Positions 1-7,969 of a stretch of DNA of 64,000 nucleotides are shown here, one piece after another (the stretch's first letter is position 1; the number at the start of each line of letters is the position of its first letter). The position numbers were made by a program, and so were the translations under genes. The stretch is from Hymenobacter sp. BT559 (GTDB taxonomy: Bacteria > Bacteroidota > Bacteroidia > Cytophagales > Hymenobacteraceae): NCBI RefSeq assembly GCF_016427535.1, contig NZ_JAELXV010000002.1, positions 806,001-870,000 on the forward strand. The letters run 5' to 3'. The notes beneath the pieces were generated by a model. It was not told the DNA's origin. It ran no database searches and saw nothing but the letters and a program-made list of their open reading frames with translations.

Positions 1-1203
1 ATAGGGCCCCAGCACGTGCTGGCTGGCGAGGTGAGCGAATTGCTGTGCGAGTTCACGGGCTTCGACCGGGTTGGCTTGTGCAATACTGGCTCGGAGGCCG
101 TCCTAGGTGCCTTGCGCGTGGCCCGCACCGTCACGGGGCGCTCATTGGTGGTGGCCTTCACGGGGTCGTACCACGGCATTGTTGATGAGGTGCTGGTGCG
201 CGGTACCAAACAGCTCAAGTCCTTCCCGGCGGCGCCCGGCATTATGCCCGAAGCGGTGCAAAATATGCTCATTCTGGACTACGGTACTGAGGAGAGCCTG
301 CGCATCATCCGGGAGCGGGCGCACGAACTGGCGGCGGTGCTGGTCGAGCCCGTGCAAAGCCGGCGGCCCGAATTCCGGCCGGTGGCATTCCTGAAGCAGG
401 TGCGCGAGGTAACAGCGGCTGCGGGTACGGCTCTAATTTTTGATGAGGTTATTACGGGCTTCCGGATGCACCCGGGCGGGGCGCAGGCGCTATTTGGTAT
501 CCGGGCCGACCTAGCCACTTACGGCAAGGTGGTGGGCGGCGGGCTCTCTATCGGCGTGATTGCGGGGCACGAAGAATGGATGGATGCCCTCGACGGCGGC
601 CACTGGCAGTACGGCGACGCCTCGTTTCCGGAGGTGGGCGTGACCTACTTCGCTGGCACGTTTGTGCGGCACCCATTGGCGCTGGCGGCCGCCAAGGCCT
701 CCCTCCAATACCTTAAAGAGCAAGGCCCTAGGTTGCAGCAAGAGTTGACAGCCAGCACCGAGCGGCTAGCCCATGCGCTCAATACCGAGCTCGAGCGCCA
801 GCAGTTGCCCTTCTACGTGGCGCATTTTGGGTCGCTCTGGAAAATTAAGTTCTACGATGAGCTGCCGTATAACGAGCTGCTGTTTACGCTCATGCGCGAG
901 AAAGGTATCCACATTTGGGATGGCTTTCCGTGCTTTCTCACCACAGCCCACACCGCGGCGGAAGTTGACCAGATAGTAGCGGCCTGCCTGGCTAGCGCCC
1001 GCGAGTTAGTGGTCGCTGGCTTCCTCAAGTCGAGCCGGCCTGCTACTGCCCGCCCGGCGGCGCCCGCCCTAGGTACCACCGAGCAGCTCAACCAGCCCCC
1101 GGCGCCCGGTGCTCGCCTGGGCCGCGACCGGGCCGGCAACCCCGCTTGGTTTGTGGCCGACCCCAGCCGCCCCGACAGCTATCGTCAACTTAGCGTGAAC
1201 TAA
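1..1203 (+). CDS. C-terminal part of an NRPS/PKS-associated class III aminotransferase domain (partial, starts upstream)
   Basis: The frame is open from base 1, so the 5' part lies outside the window. The visible 400 residues are the larger part of a PLP-dependent class III (glutamate-1-semialdehyde-like) aminotransferase: CNTGSEA at the start, LIFDEVITGF with the PLP-contacting Asp, and YGKVVGGG with the probable Schiff-base Lys encoded at 526-528. The tail (PGARLGRDRAGNPAWFV) is the linker that, as far as I recall, follows aminotransferase domains in hybrid PKS-NRPS enzymes such as the mycosubtilin and microcystin synthases. In those systems the domain converts a beta-keto acyl thioester into a beta-amino acyl chain. 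It stops 5 nt before an NRPS gene. I infer it is the end of a larger assembly-line protein; a stand-alone aminotransferase cannot be excluded. Confidence 0.8.
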   Translation: MGPQHVLAGEVSELLCEFTGFDRVGLCNTGSEAVLGALRVARTVTGRSLVVAFTGSYHGIVDEVLVRGTKQLKSFPAAPGIMPEAVQNMLILDYGTEESLRIIRERAHELAAVLVEPVQSRRPEFRPVAFLKQVREVTAAAGTALIFDEVITGFRMHPGGAQALFGIRADLATYGKVVGGGLSIGVIAGHEEWMDALDGGHWQYGDASFPEVGVTYFAGTFVRHPLALAAAKASLQYLKEQGPRLQQELTASTERLAHALNTELERQQLPFYVAHFGSLWKIKFYDELPYNELLFTLMREKGIHIWDGFPCFLTTAHTAAEVDQIVAACLASARELVVAGFLKSSRPATARPAAPALGTTEQLNQPPAPGARLGRDRAGNPAWFVADPSRPDSYRQLSVN

Positions 1204-1208
1204 CGGCC

Positions 1209-4200
1209 ATGAGCAAAATCTTTACTGATGACCCGCTCATAGCGCGCCTGCCAGCGCGCCTAGCCACGGTGGCTGAAGTGGAATTTGACCCCTTCGCCGG
1301 GCCCGAACTGCTGCGACTGGTGCCCACTACCGAATCGCAGGCCGAGATTTGGGCGGCGTGCCTGCTCGGCGGCGACGATGCCAGCCGCGCCTATAACGAG
1401 TCGGTGACCCTGCGCCTAGTAGGGCCGCTCGACCGCACCGCACTTGAGCGGGCGCTACGGGCACTAGGGCAGCGCCACGAGGCCCTGCGCTCGGCCTTCA
1501 GCGCTGATGGCAAATACAGCTGTGTATTTCGGGAACTGCCGCTGGAGGTTGCCTATCAGGCTATCACTGACCTAGGCGCCACTGAGCAGCAAGCGGCAGT
1601 GGCCGCTTGTGTGGCCCGCGATGCCCAGTACGTGTTTGACCTGCTACATGGCCCGCTGCTGAAAGCCAGTCTATTTAGCGTAGCGTCTAAGGAGCACCAA
1701 CTGGTGTTGACAGTCCACCACATTGTATGTGATGGGTGGTCGCTGGGCATCTTGCTACAAGAGCTAGGTGCGCTGTACTCGGCTTATTACCAAGGCGTAG
1801 CGCCTACACTGCCGGCCGCCACGCCGTTTGGCCAATATGCCGACCAGCAGCTGCTTTTTAGTCGCAGCGCTGATTATCAAGTGGTCGAGCAATTTTGGCT
1901 GGCGCAATACCAAGGCCCGGTGCCGGTAGTGGCCCTGCCTACCGACTTTGCCCGGCCAGCCGTGCGCACCTACCATAGCGCCCGCGCCGATTATTCATTG
2001 GCTCCCAGCCTAGTAGCAGACCTCAAAAAAGTAGGCCTGCGGGCCGGCAGTAGCTTTGTGACGACGCTGCTGGCGGCCTTTGAGGTACTGCTGGCCCAGC
2101 TCACTGGCCAAAACGAAGTAGTAGTGGGGTTGCCAGCGGCCGGACAGTCGGCCAGCGGGCTACCGCAACTGGTGGGGCACTGTGTAAATCTGCTGCCCTT
2201 GCGTAGCCGGCCCTACGGCGATGGTGACTTTGTTTCTTATCTGCGGCAGCGCAAAACAGCGCTCTTCGACGCCTACGAGCACCAGCAACTCACCTTTGGC
2301 AGCCTGCTCAAGAAGCTGCGCCTAACCCGCGATGTCTCTCGCGTGCCATTGGTGCCAGTGGTGTTCAACATCGACCTAGGGCTGACCAACGAGGTGGCGT
2401 TTGAGGGCTTGCGCTACGAGCTGATTAACAACCCCAGAGCCTACGAAAGCTTCGAGCTGTTTTTGAATGCCAGCGGTACCGAGCAAGACTTGGTGCTGGA
2501 GTGGTCTTACAACACCGACCTATTCAAAGCCGAAACCATAGGCTTCTGGATGGCCAGTTTTGAGGCATTGCTGCGCCGCATTAGTACCGAGCCCACTACT
2601 AGCCTCAAGGCGCTGGTACAGGGCGAGGCTGCCCCGCTGGATGCGGCCTACCAAGCGCTCAATGCCACTGCGCAGCCGTATCCGGCACACAAACTGCTGC
2701 ATCAGCTCATTGCCGAGCAGGCCCGGGCCACGCCCGAGCGGCCGGCGCTGCGGTTTCGCCAAGAACAGCTGTCATACCACGACCTAGACCGCCGCGCCAA
2801 TCAACTGGCTAACTACCTCTGGCACCAGGGTGTGCAGCACGGCGACGTGGTGGGCATTGCGGTAGAGCGCTCGCCTGCGCTAGTTATTGCCCTGCTGGCG
2901 CTCATGAAGTGCGGGGCGGCCTACGTGCCCCTCGACCCCGCCTACCCAGCCGAGCGGCTCGAATTTATGCTCGCCGACGCAGGTGCGCGGCTGCTGCTGG
3001 CTTCTACCTCGGCTGCTCTGGCCACCACAGCCCGCGTGCTGGCCATCGACGAGGCCCTAGAGCTGTCGCGCAGCTACTCTGACCAGGAGCCCACCGCGCT
3101 GCCCGACAGCCAGCAGGTGCTGTATGTGCTCTATACCTCGGGCTCGACTGGCAAGCCTAAGGGGGTGGAAATCACACACCGCAATGCCGTAAACTTTCTG
3201 TGCAGCATGCAGCAAGCGCCGGGCATCACGGCCGAGGATAAGCTGCTGGCTATTACCACCATTTCCTTCGATATTGCGGGCCTGGAGCTGTACCTACCTC
3301 TAGTAAGCGGAGCCACCGTAGTGCTGGCCGACGCCTACGCAGCCAAGGAAGGACAGGAGTTGCTGCGACTGGTAGAAAGTGAGAAAATCACTATCATGCA
3401 AGCCACGCCCTCTAGCTGGCGCATGATGCTCGATGCGGGCTGGCAGCAGCCCCTGCCGCTGAAGGTGCTGTGCGGGGGCGAGGCCCTGCCACTAGAGCTG
3501 GCCAGCCGGCTGCTGGCTCGCAGCCAGGCCGTATGGAACCTGTACGGGCCCACCGAAACCACTATCTGGTCATCGGTTAAGCAGATGAGCCGCGCCGATA
3601 CGGAAGTCACTATCGGCCACCCGATTGCCAATACCCAATTTTATATTCTGGATGAGCACGGCCGGCCGGTGGCCCCTGGTGCGCCGGGCGAGCTATGCAT
3701 TGCCGGCGACGGCGTTGGCCGCGGCTATCTAAACCGCCCTGCCCTCACAGCCGAGAAGTTTGTGGCTAACCCCTTTGCTAGCCAGTCGGGGGCACTGCTT
3801 TACCGCACCGGCGACCTAGGCCGGCTGCTGCCTTCGGGCGAAGTACAATGCCTAGGGCGCCTCGACCAGCAAATGAAAATCCGGGGCTACCGCATCGAGC
3901 CCGCCGAAATTGAGCACGCCCTCGAAGCCTTTGAGGAGGTGCGCCAGGCTGTCATTAGCACCTACGAGCGCCACCCCGGCGACGAGCGCTTGGTAGCCTA
4001 CCTCGTACTGGCCAGCCCGGCGGCCACGCCGCTCGACAAGGCCCGCACTGGTCGCTGGCAGCAGGCATTGCTAAGCCAACTGCCCGCCTACATGGTGCCT
4101 AGTGACTTTGTAACGCTTCCCGCGCTTCCCCTGACACTCAATGGCAAGCTCGACCGCAAAGCCCTGCCTGCGCCCAGCGGGGTAGAAATGGGCAGCACAC

Positions 4201-5261
4201 TTGCCCCGAGCCAGCCCCACACCGACCTCGAAAAGCTGGTGGCCGCCACCTGGCGGGAGTGCCTAGGCGTGGCGCAGGTTGAGCTGAGCGATGACTTCTT
4301 TCAGCTAGGAGGCCACTCCCTCATTGCGGTGCAGGTGATGAGCCGCCTGGCCGAGGCCACTGGCCAGCGCCTGCCCTTGGCCACACTGTTTGAGCACCCT
4401 ACGGTGGCAAAGCTGGCGGCTGTGCTGCAGCAGGATAGCCCATCGGCCGCATGGCACTCGCTAGTGCCCATCAAGCCCCAAGGTACCAGAACGCCCCTAT
4501 ACATCGTGCATGGGGCAGGATTCAACGTGCTTATCTTCAACGCGCTGTCGAAGCAGATGGCGCCCGACCAGCCCGTATACGGCTTGCAGGCTAAGGGACT
4601 CGACGGCACGGAGGAGCCCGCCGCTAGCGTGGAGGAGATGGCGGCACACTATGTGGCAGCCATTACGGCAGCTAACCCCAACGGGCCATATGCACTGGCG
4701 GGCTACTCGTTTGGGGGCATTATTGCTTTCGAAATGGCTCGCCAACTTACAGCGGCGGGCCGGCAGGTAGTCTTCCTGGGTATGTTTGACACCTATGCCG
4801 AGCGCACAACCCATTATGACCCGTGGTTGCGCAAAAAGTGGAAGCAAGGCATGAAGCGGGCTTATAACCTTTTCTATAATTTGGTGGCGCTGAAGAACAG
4901 TCCTCACGAGGCTATTAGGTTGAAGGTACAGTCGCTGCGGCGAGCCACAATAGAGCGGTTGCGGTACAGCCCAGCTGAGCAGTACGAGCGCATCAATGGG
5001 CACTCCTACCAGTTGGGCCTCGTGCACGCGCTGGCGCAGCATCAGTATCAGCTGCAGCCGCAAGCCGTTGTGGTGCACGTATTTCGCAGTAAGGAGCGCC
5101 TTTACTACATGGAAGACAGTACGTACCTGGGGTGGAAGGAATTTGCTACGGCTGGGGTGAAAACGTATGACCTGCCCGGCAATCATTTCCACATGTTTGC
5201 CCCGCCCCACGACATCGAATGCGCCCGGGTTCTGCAAGCCGCCCTCGACCAATGTACCTAG
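1209..5261 (+). CDS. Nonribosomal peptide synthetase termination module C-A-PCP-TE
   Basis: 1350 residues with four domains. Condensation domain (about 40-470) has HHIVCDG at 170-176. Adenylation domain (about 490-1000) has LYTSGSTGKPKG, YGPTETTIW, the YRTGD motif and NGKLDRKAL. The carrier domain has GGHSL with phosphopantetheine Ser1037. The type I thioesterase has GYSFG with nucleophile Ser1167. By hand alignment to the GrsA phenylalanine domain, the pocket residues read D-I-L-Q-L-G-L-I-W-K, which I recall as a glycine-type code; treat this as tentative. The C domain would join an upstream acyl or beta-amino acyl chain to the loaded amino acid, and the TE releases the product. It follows the aminotransferase gene by 5 nt, so the two are surely co-transcribed. 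The stop codon TAG lies inside a CCTAGG palindrome. Confidence 0.93.
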   Translation: MSKIFTDDPLIARLPARLATVAEVEFDPFAGPELLRLVPTTESQAEIWAACLLGGDDASRAYNESVTLRLVGPLDRTALERALRALGQRHEALRSAFSADGKYSCVFRELPLEVAYQAITDLGATEQQAAVAACVARDAQYVFDLLHGPLLKASLFSVASKEHQLVLTVHHIVCDGWSLGILLQELGALYSAYYQGVAPTLPAATPFGQYADQQLLFSRSADYQVVEQFWLAQYQGPVPVVALPTDFARPAVRTYHSARADYSLAPSLVADLKKVGLRAGSSFVTTLLAAFEVLLAQLTGQNEVVVGLPAAGQSASGLPQLVGHCVNLLPLRSRPYGDGDFVSYLRQRKTALFDAYEHQQLTFGSLLKKLRLTRDVSRVPLVPVVFNIDLGLTNEVAFEGLRYELINNPRAYESFELFLNASGTEQDLVLEWSYNTDLFKAETIGFWMASFEALLRRISTEPTTSLKALVQGEAAPLDAAYQALNATAQPYPAHKLLHQLIAEQARATPERPALRFRQEQLSYHDLDRRANQLANYLWHQGVQHGDVVGIAVERSPALVIALLALMKCGAAYVPLDPAYPAERLEFMLADAGARLLLASTSAALATTARVLAIDEALELSRSYSDQEPTALPDSQQVLYVLYTSGSTGKPKGVEITHRNAVNFLCSMQQAPGITAEDKLLAITTISFDIAGLELYLPLVSGATVVLADAYAAKEGQELLRLVESEKITIMQATPSSWRMMLDAGWQQPLPLKVLCGGEALPLELASRLLARSQAVWNLYGPTETTIWSSVKQMSRADTEVTIGHPIANTQFYILDEHGRPVAPGAPGELCIAGDGVGRGYLNRPALTAEKFVANPFASQSGALLYRTGDLGRLLPSGEVQCLGRLDQQMKIRGYRIEPAEIEHALEAFEEVRQAVISTYERHPGDERLVAYLVLASPAATPLDKARTGRWQQALLSQLPAYMVPSDFVTLPALPLTLNGKLDRKALPAPSGVEMGSTLAPSQPHTDLEKLVAATWRECLGVAQVELSDDFFQLGGHSLIAVQVMSRLAEATGQRLPLATLFEHPTVAKLAAVLQQDSPSAAWHSLVPIKPQGTRTPLYIVHGAGFNVLIFNALSKQMAPDQPVYGLQAKGLDGTEEPAASVEEMAAHYVAAITAANPNGPYALAGYSFGGIIAFEMARQLTAAGRQVVFLGMFDTYAERTTHYDPWLRKKWKQGMKRAYNLFYNLVALKNSPHEAIRLKVQSLRRATIERLRYSPAEQYERINGHSYQLGLVHALAQHQYQLQPQAVVVHVFRSKERLYYMEDSTYLGWKEFATAGVKTYDLPGNHFHMFAPPHDIECARVLQAALDQCT

Positions 5262-5318
5262 GTGGCAATTGCGCAAGTGTTGCCTGGCCTGGCAAAGCAC
5301 ACGCGCTCCTGACATGCA

Positions 5319-5365
5319 GTACCCGGCCGGGTACCGAAAGCTGGGAGGTACCAGTTTTCGGTACC
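5319..5365 (+). repeat. Two overlapping, mutually exclusive inverted repeats between NRPS and PPTase genes
   Basis: Bases 5319-5334 are a perfect 16-nt palindrome (GTACCCGGCCGGGTAC). Bases 5330-5344 pair with 5351-5365 as a 15-bp stem with one G-U pair and a 6-nt loop (GAGGTA). The two structures share 5330-5334, so only one can form at a time. There is no T-tract, so this is not an ordinary terminator. It may be a repeat-element remnant or a switchable leader of the PPTase gene. The words AGCTGGGAGGTRCCA recur at 35201-35215 after mscL. Confidence 0.6.
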
Positions 5366-5413
5366 CTGGCTGGCATCGCTGTTTTTCGGTTAGCTGTGTC
5401 TGGTAGCCAAGTA

Positions 5414-6061
5414 ATGGTGTCGCAAGCCGTGGCAGTGCTGCAGGCCGCTGAGTTAGCACGCGCCCAGCGCTACCACCGCGCCGAAGACTACCACCGCTTT
5501 GTGCTGGGGCGGACGGCCCAGCGCTTGGTGCTAGGCGCATACTTAGGGTTGCCGCCAGCCAGCTTGCACTTCGAGCCGGGCGCTACTAAAAAGCCGCGCC
5601 TGCGCGAGGCCCCAGAGCTGCACTACAACGTATCGCACGCCGGCGACTGGGTACTACTGGCCGTAGCCGAGGCAGAGATAGGCATTGATGTAGAGCGCCT
5701 CGCCCCGCAGTTTGCTTTTCAAGAGGTGCTCGACTACAGCTTTAGTCCCGCCGAAAAAGTGTTCATTGAACGGAGTGCAGTGCCGAGCCAGGCGTTTTAT
5801 CAACTTTGGACGCGTAAAGAGGCCTTCGTGAAAGCGACCGGGCAGGGCATCAACGCTGAGTTTGCCCAAGTGCCCGCACTGGATGGCCAGCACCGGCTAA
5901 CTAGCTCCAGCCAGGTGCCTAGGTGGGAGGTTAGCACCTTTAACGTAGCGGCAGACTACATAGGCGCCTTGGCATACCCAGCGGCATTGCCCGGACCGCG
6001 GCAATTTTACGACTTAGGGAATGACGTGCTAAGCAACCTGTATGCGGGCGCCCAGCGCTAG
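5414..6061 (+). CDS. 4'-phosphopantetheinyl transferase, Sfp type
   Basis: Transfers the phosphopantetheine arm of CoA to carrier-protein serines and so would activate the neighbouring NRPS. Diagnostic motifs are NVSHAGDW, the Mg-binding IGIDVERL and the WTRKEAFVKATG helix. From ATG 5414 the product is 215 residues, slightly shorter than usual for Sfp (about 225). The frame is open further upstream, and the residues VFRLAV just before this Met resemble the first beta strand of the family, so a non-ATG start closer to 5370 is possible; the hairpin at 5330-5365 limits how far upstream. It lies 152 nt after the NRPS gene on the same strand, which supports a shared biosynthetic role, though it could also serve the fatty-acid acyl carrier protein. 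Confidence 0.9.
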   Translation: MVSQAVAVLQAAELARAQRYHRAEDYHRFVLGRTAQRLVLGAYLGLPPASLHFEPGATKKPRLREAPELHYNVSHAGDWVLLAVAEAEIGIDVERLAPQFAFQEVLDYSFSPAEKVFIERSAVPSQAFYQLWTRKEAFVKATGQGINAEFAQVPALDGQHRLTSSSQVPRWEVSTFNVAADYIGALAYPAALPGPRQFYDLGNDVLSNLYAGAQR

Positions 6062-6081
6062 TTTCGATGCAAGGCCAATCC

Positions 6082-6678
6082 TCAAATCCAAGCCCAGCCG
6101 CGGCGTCTTTCTACCACTTCTACCCCAAAATAGCGCAGGTAATGCACCAGTGGCTGCATACTCGGCAGTACCAGCGCGGTGAGAATAATGTCGCCCTGAG
6201 GCAGCGGCAGCCGCAGGTATTCATAAGGCCGCCAAAATACGCCGGGCCACCGGCAGCGGCTCCATTCCACTGGTCCGGGGCCGGGCCAACCCTGGCGGGC
6301 GGGGTCGTAGGCTAGCACGTCATCGAGCGCTACTTGTAAATGGCCCTTGGTTGGGTCAAAAACCAGTGTGGTAGCCGCATTGAGCGTGTAGTAACGCAAG
6401 TGCAGTAGTAAGGCTGGGGCAGCTAAGACAAGCACAGCCCCTAGCAGGCCCCAGGCCAGCCAGCGCTCGGCGGCTGTGGCGGCCAACAGGCCGGGGCCTG
6501 CGGCGGCCAGGCCAGCGCCTACTGCCAGCAGCGGCCACGCCAGCAGTGCCAACTGGCGGGTAGGGGTGGGGCGATAAACGGTGGTTTTCTTACTGAAAAG
6601 GCTAAGCACCCAGCGCACTAGCCCCAGCGCTACTACCAAGACCACGGCAGCTTCGAGCAGCGAGCGGAGAACTTTCAT
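6082..6678 (-). CDS. Hypothetical membrane protein with three predicted N-terminal helices
   Basis: 198 residues. Hydrophobic stretches at about 7-28, 44-60 and 70-93 look like membrane helices; the second half is soluble and beta-rich (LVFDPTKGHLQVALDDVLAYDP and following), which recalls bacterial PH-like domains, but I cannot assign a family. Its ATG overlaps the stop of the upstream glycosyltransferase gene by 4 nt (ATGA), so the two are probably translationally coupled. It converges with the phosphopantetheinyl transferase gene, leaving only 20 nt between stops and no evident terminator. Confidence 0.7.
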   Translation of the reverse strand: MKVLRSLLEAAVVLVVALGLVRWVLSLFSKKTTVYRPTPTRQLALLAWPLLAVGAGLAAAGPGLLAATAAERWLAWGLLGAVLVLAAPALLLHLRYYTLNAATTLVFDPTKGHLQVALDDVLAYDPARQGWPGPGPVEWSRCRWPGVFWRPYEYLRLPLPQGDIILTALVLPSMQPLVHYLRYFGVEVVERRRGWAWI

Positions 6679-7865
6679 TGCCCCAAAATACGGGCATAGG
6701 CCGCACCGAAGGCCCGCCCTACTGCGGGGTAGCTATACTGAGACACCGCCCGTGCCCGTAGGCGGGCGGTGTCGAAGCGGCCAGCGGGGGCTGCCAGCAC
6801 CTCGCGCAGGGCCTGGGCCAGAGCTACCTCATCGCCGGGCGGTACTAGTAGCCCTAGGCTGGGCTCGGGCAGCAACTCGGGTACGCCGCCCACGCTGGTA
6901 GCCACGGCGGGCAAGCCGCTAGCCTGCGCCTCGATGAGCACGCACGGCAGGTTTTCGTAGTTTGAAAACAAAACCAGACAGGCGGCGCGGCGCATCTCGG
7001 CCGCTACCTGGGCCGGGGGCAGCTTGCCCAGAAACGTGACTATACCCGTGTCCAATAGTCCCAGCTCCTGGGCTAGGCGGTGCAAGGCCGCCTCGGCCGG
7101 GCCGTAGCCTGCCACCCGCAGGCGCAGGCCTGGCTGGCTGTTCACTAGTTGGGCCACCGTGCGCAAAAGGCCGCCTAGGTTCTTGGCAGGCTCGTTAAAG
7201 GCGGCTACGTGCAGCAGGCCCCCGCGGCTACCTGGTTCGGTTGGCGGGCAAAATAGTTCGGTGTCAACTACGTTAGGGATGACGATGGTATGTGCATTGA
7301 CGCCGCCTAGGGCCGCCAGCGCCCGCCCTAGGTCGGCCGAAACGGGCGTGAGCGCGACCGCCCGGCGCACTAGCTGGCCCACCAGCCAGCGCCTTAGCCA
7401 CCCCAGCCGGCCTACATTGGCGGGTTGAAAAATCGTCCAATGCTCGGTGAGTACATAGGGCGTGTCGTGACGCCAACGCAGCCACCACGCCCACGCCGCT
7501 GGCCGAAATAGCACGTGTGCGTGCACTACCTCGGGCCGGGCGCCGCCCCAGTGGCGCCGCACCGCACGCAGGCCGCGCTGCTGGGCCAGCAGCCACAGCC
7601 CCAGCTTCAGCAGCCTGTCAAGGGGGGGGAGGCCAGTAGGGCGTGCCCGGTAGTAGTAGCGCCAGGTAGGCACCGGCCCACCTAGGTCAGCTTCCTCCAC
7701 TAGCAATGTGGGAAGAGGGCCGCGTGCCACAGTAGCAAATACTACCGCGGCCTGCACCGGCCCGCCGTTCGCCGCGATGGCTGCCACATGCCGGGCTACA
7801 AAATCACCGTCCTGGTTGTCGTAGCGGTGCGGATACCACTTGGGCAGGTGCAGGATTCTTGGCAA
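6675..7865 (-). CDS. Glycosyltransferase family 4 (GT-B fold)
   Basis: 396 residues. The N-terminal domain starts PRILHLPKWYPHRYDNQDGDFV, typical of GT4 enzymes acting on cell-surface polysaccharides. The C-terminal donor domain has LHVAAFNEPAKNLGGLL, the helix FSNYENLPCVLIEAQASG with the nucleotide-sugar-binding Glu, and the following VGGVPELL loop. Predicted to move a sugar from a nucleotide donor to a lipid or polysaccharide acceptor at the inner face of the membrane; the acceptor cannot be told from sequence. First gene of a two-gene unit with the membrane protein that overlaps its stop codon. Confidence 0.9.
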   Translation of the reverse strand: MPRILHLPKWYPHRYDNQDGDFVARHVAAIAANGGPVQAAVVFATVARGPLPTLLVEEADLGGPVPTWRYYYRARPTGLPPLDRLLKLGLWLLAQQRGLRAVRRHWGGARPEVVHAHVLFRPAAWAWWLRWRHDTPYVLTEHWTIFQPANVGRLGWLRRWLVGQLVRRAVALTPVSADLGRALAALGGVNAHTIVIPNVVDTELFCPPTEPGSRGGLLHVAAFNEPAKNLGGLLRTVAQLVNSQPGLRLRVAGYGPAEAALHRLAQELGLLDTGIVTFLGKLPPAQVAAEMRRAACLVLFSNYENLPCVLIEAQASGLPAVATSVGGVPELLPEPSLGLLVPPGDEVALAQALREVLAAPAGRFDTARLRARAVSQYSYPAVGRAFGAAYARILGQ

Positions 7866-7915
7866 GGGGCAGAGGCTAAATAGCAGTATGCAAAGTAATA
7901 GTATCCGTATAATTC

Positions 7916-7947
7916 AAACAGCCCGCTCTGGCCAGAGCGGGCTGTTT
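7916..7947 (-). terminator. Perfect 32-nt palindromic terminator after the TonB-dependent receptor gene
   Basis: Two 16-nt arms (AAACAGCCCGCTCTGG and its complement) form a perfect hairpin 22 nt past the receptor stop codon. It ends in TTT on each strand. It separates the receptor from the downstream glycosyltransferase gene, which is read in the same direction. Confidence 0.8.
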
Positions 7948-7969
7948 GATAAACTAGGCTAGCTGCTTC

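Noticed and set aside
4497..5540. 347-codon open frame on the minus strand overlapping the NRPS end and PPTase leader
   Set aside because: Fully antisense to strong NRPS motifs (GYSFG and the TE domain); no protein family features.
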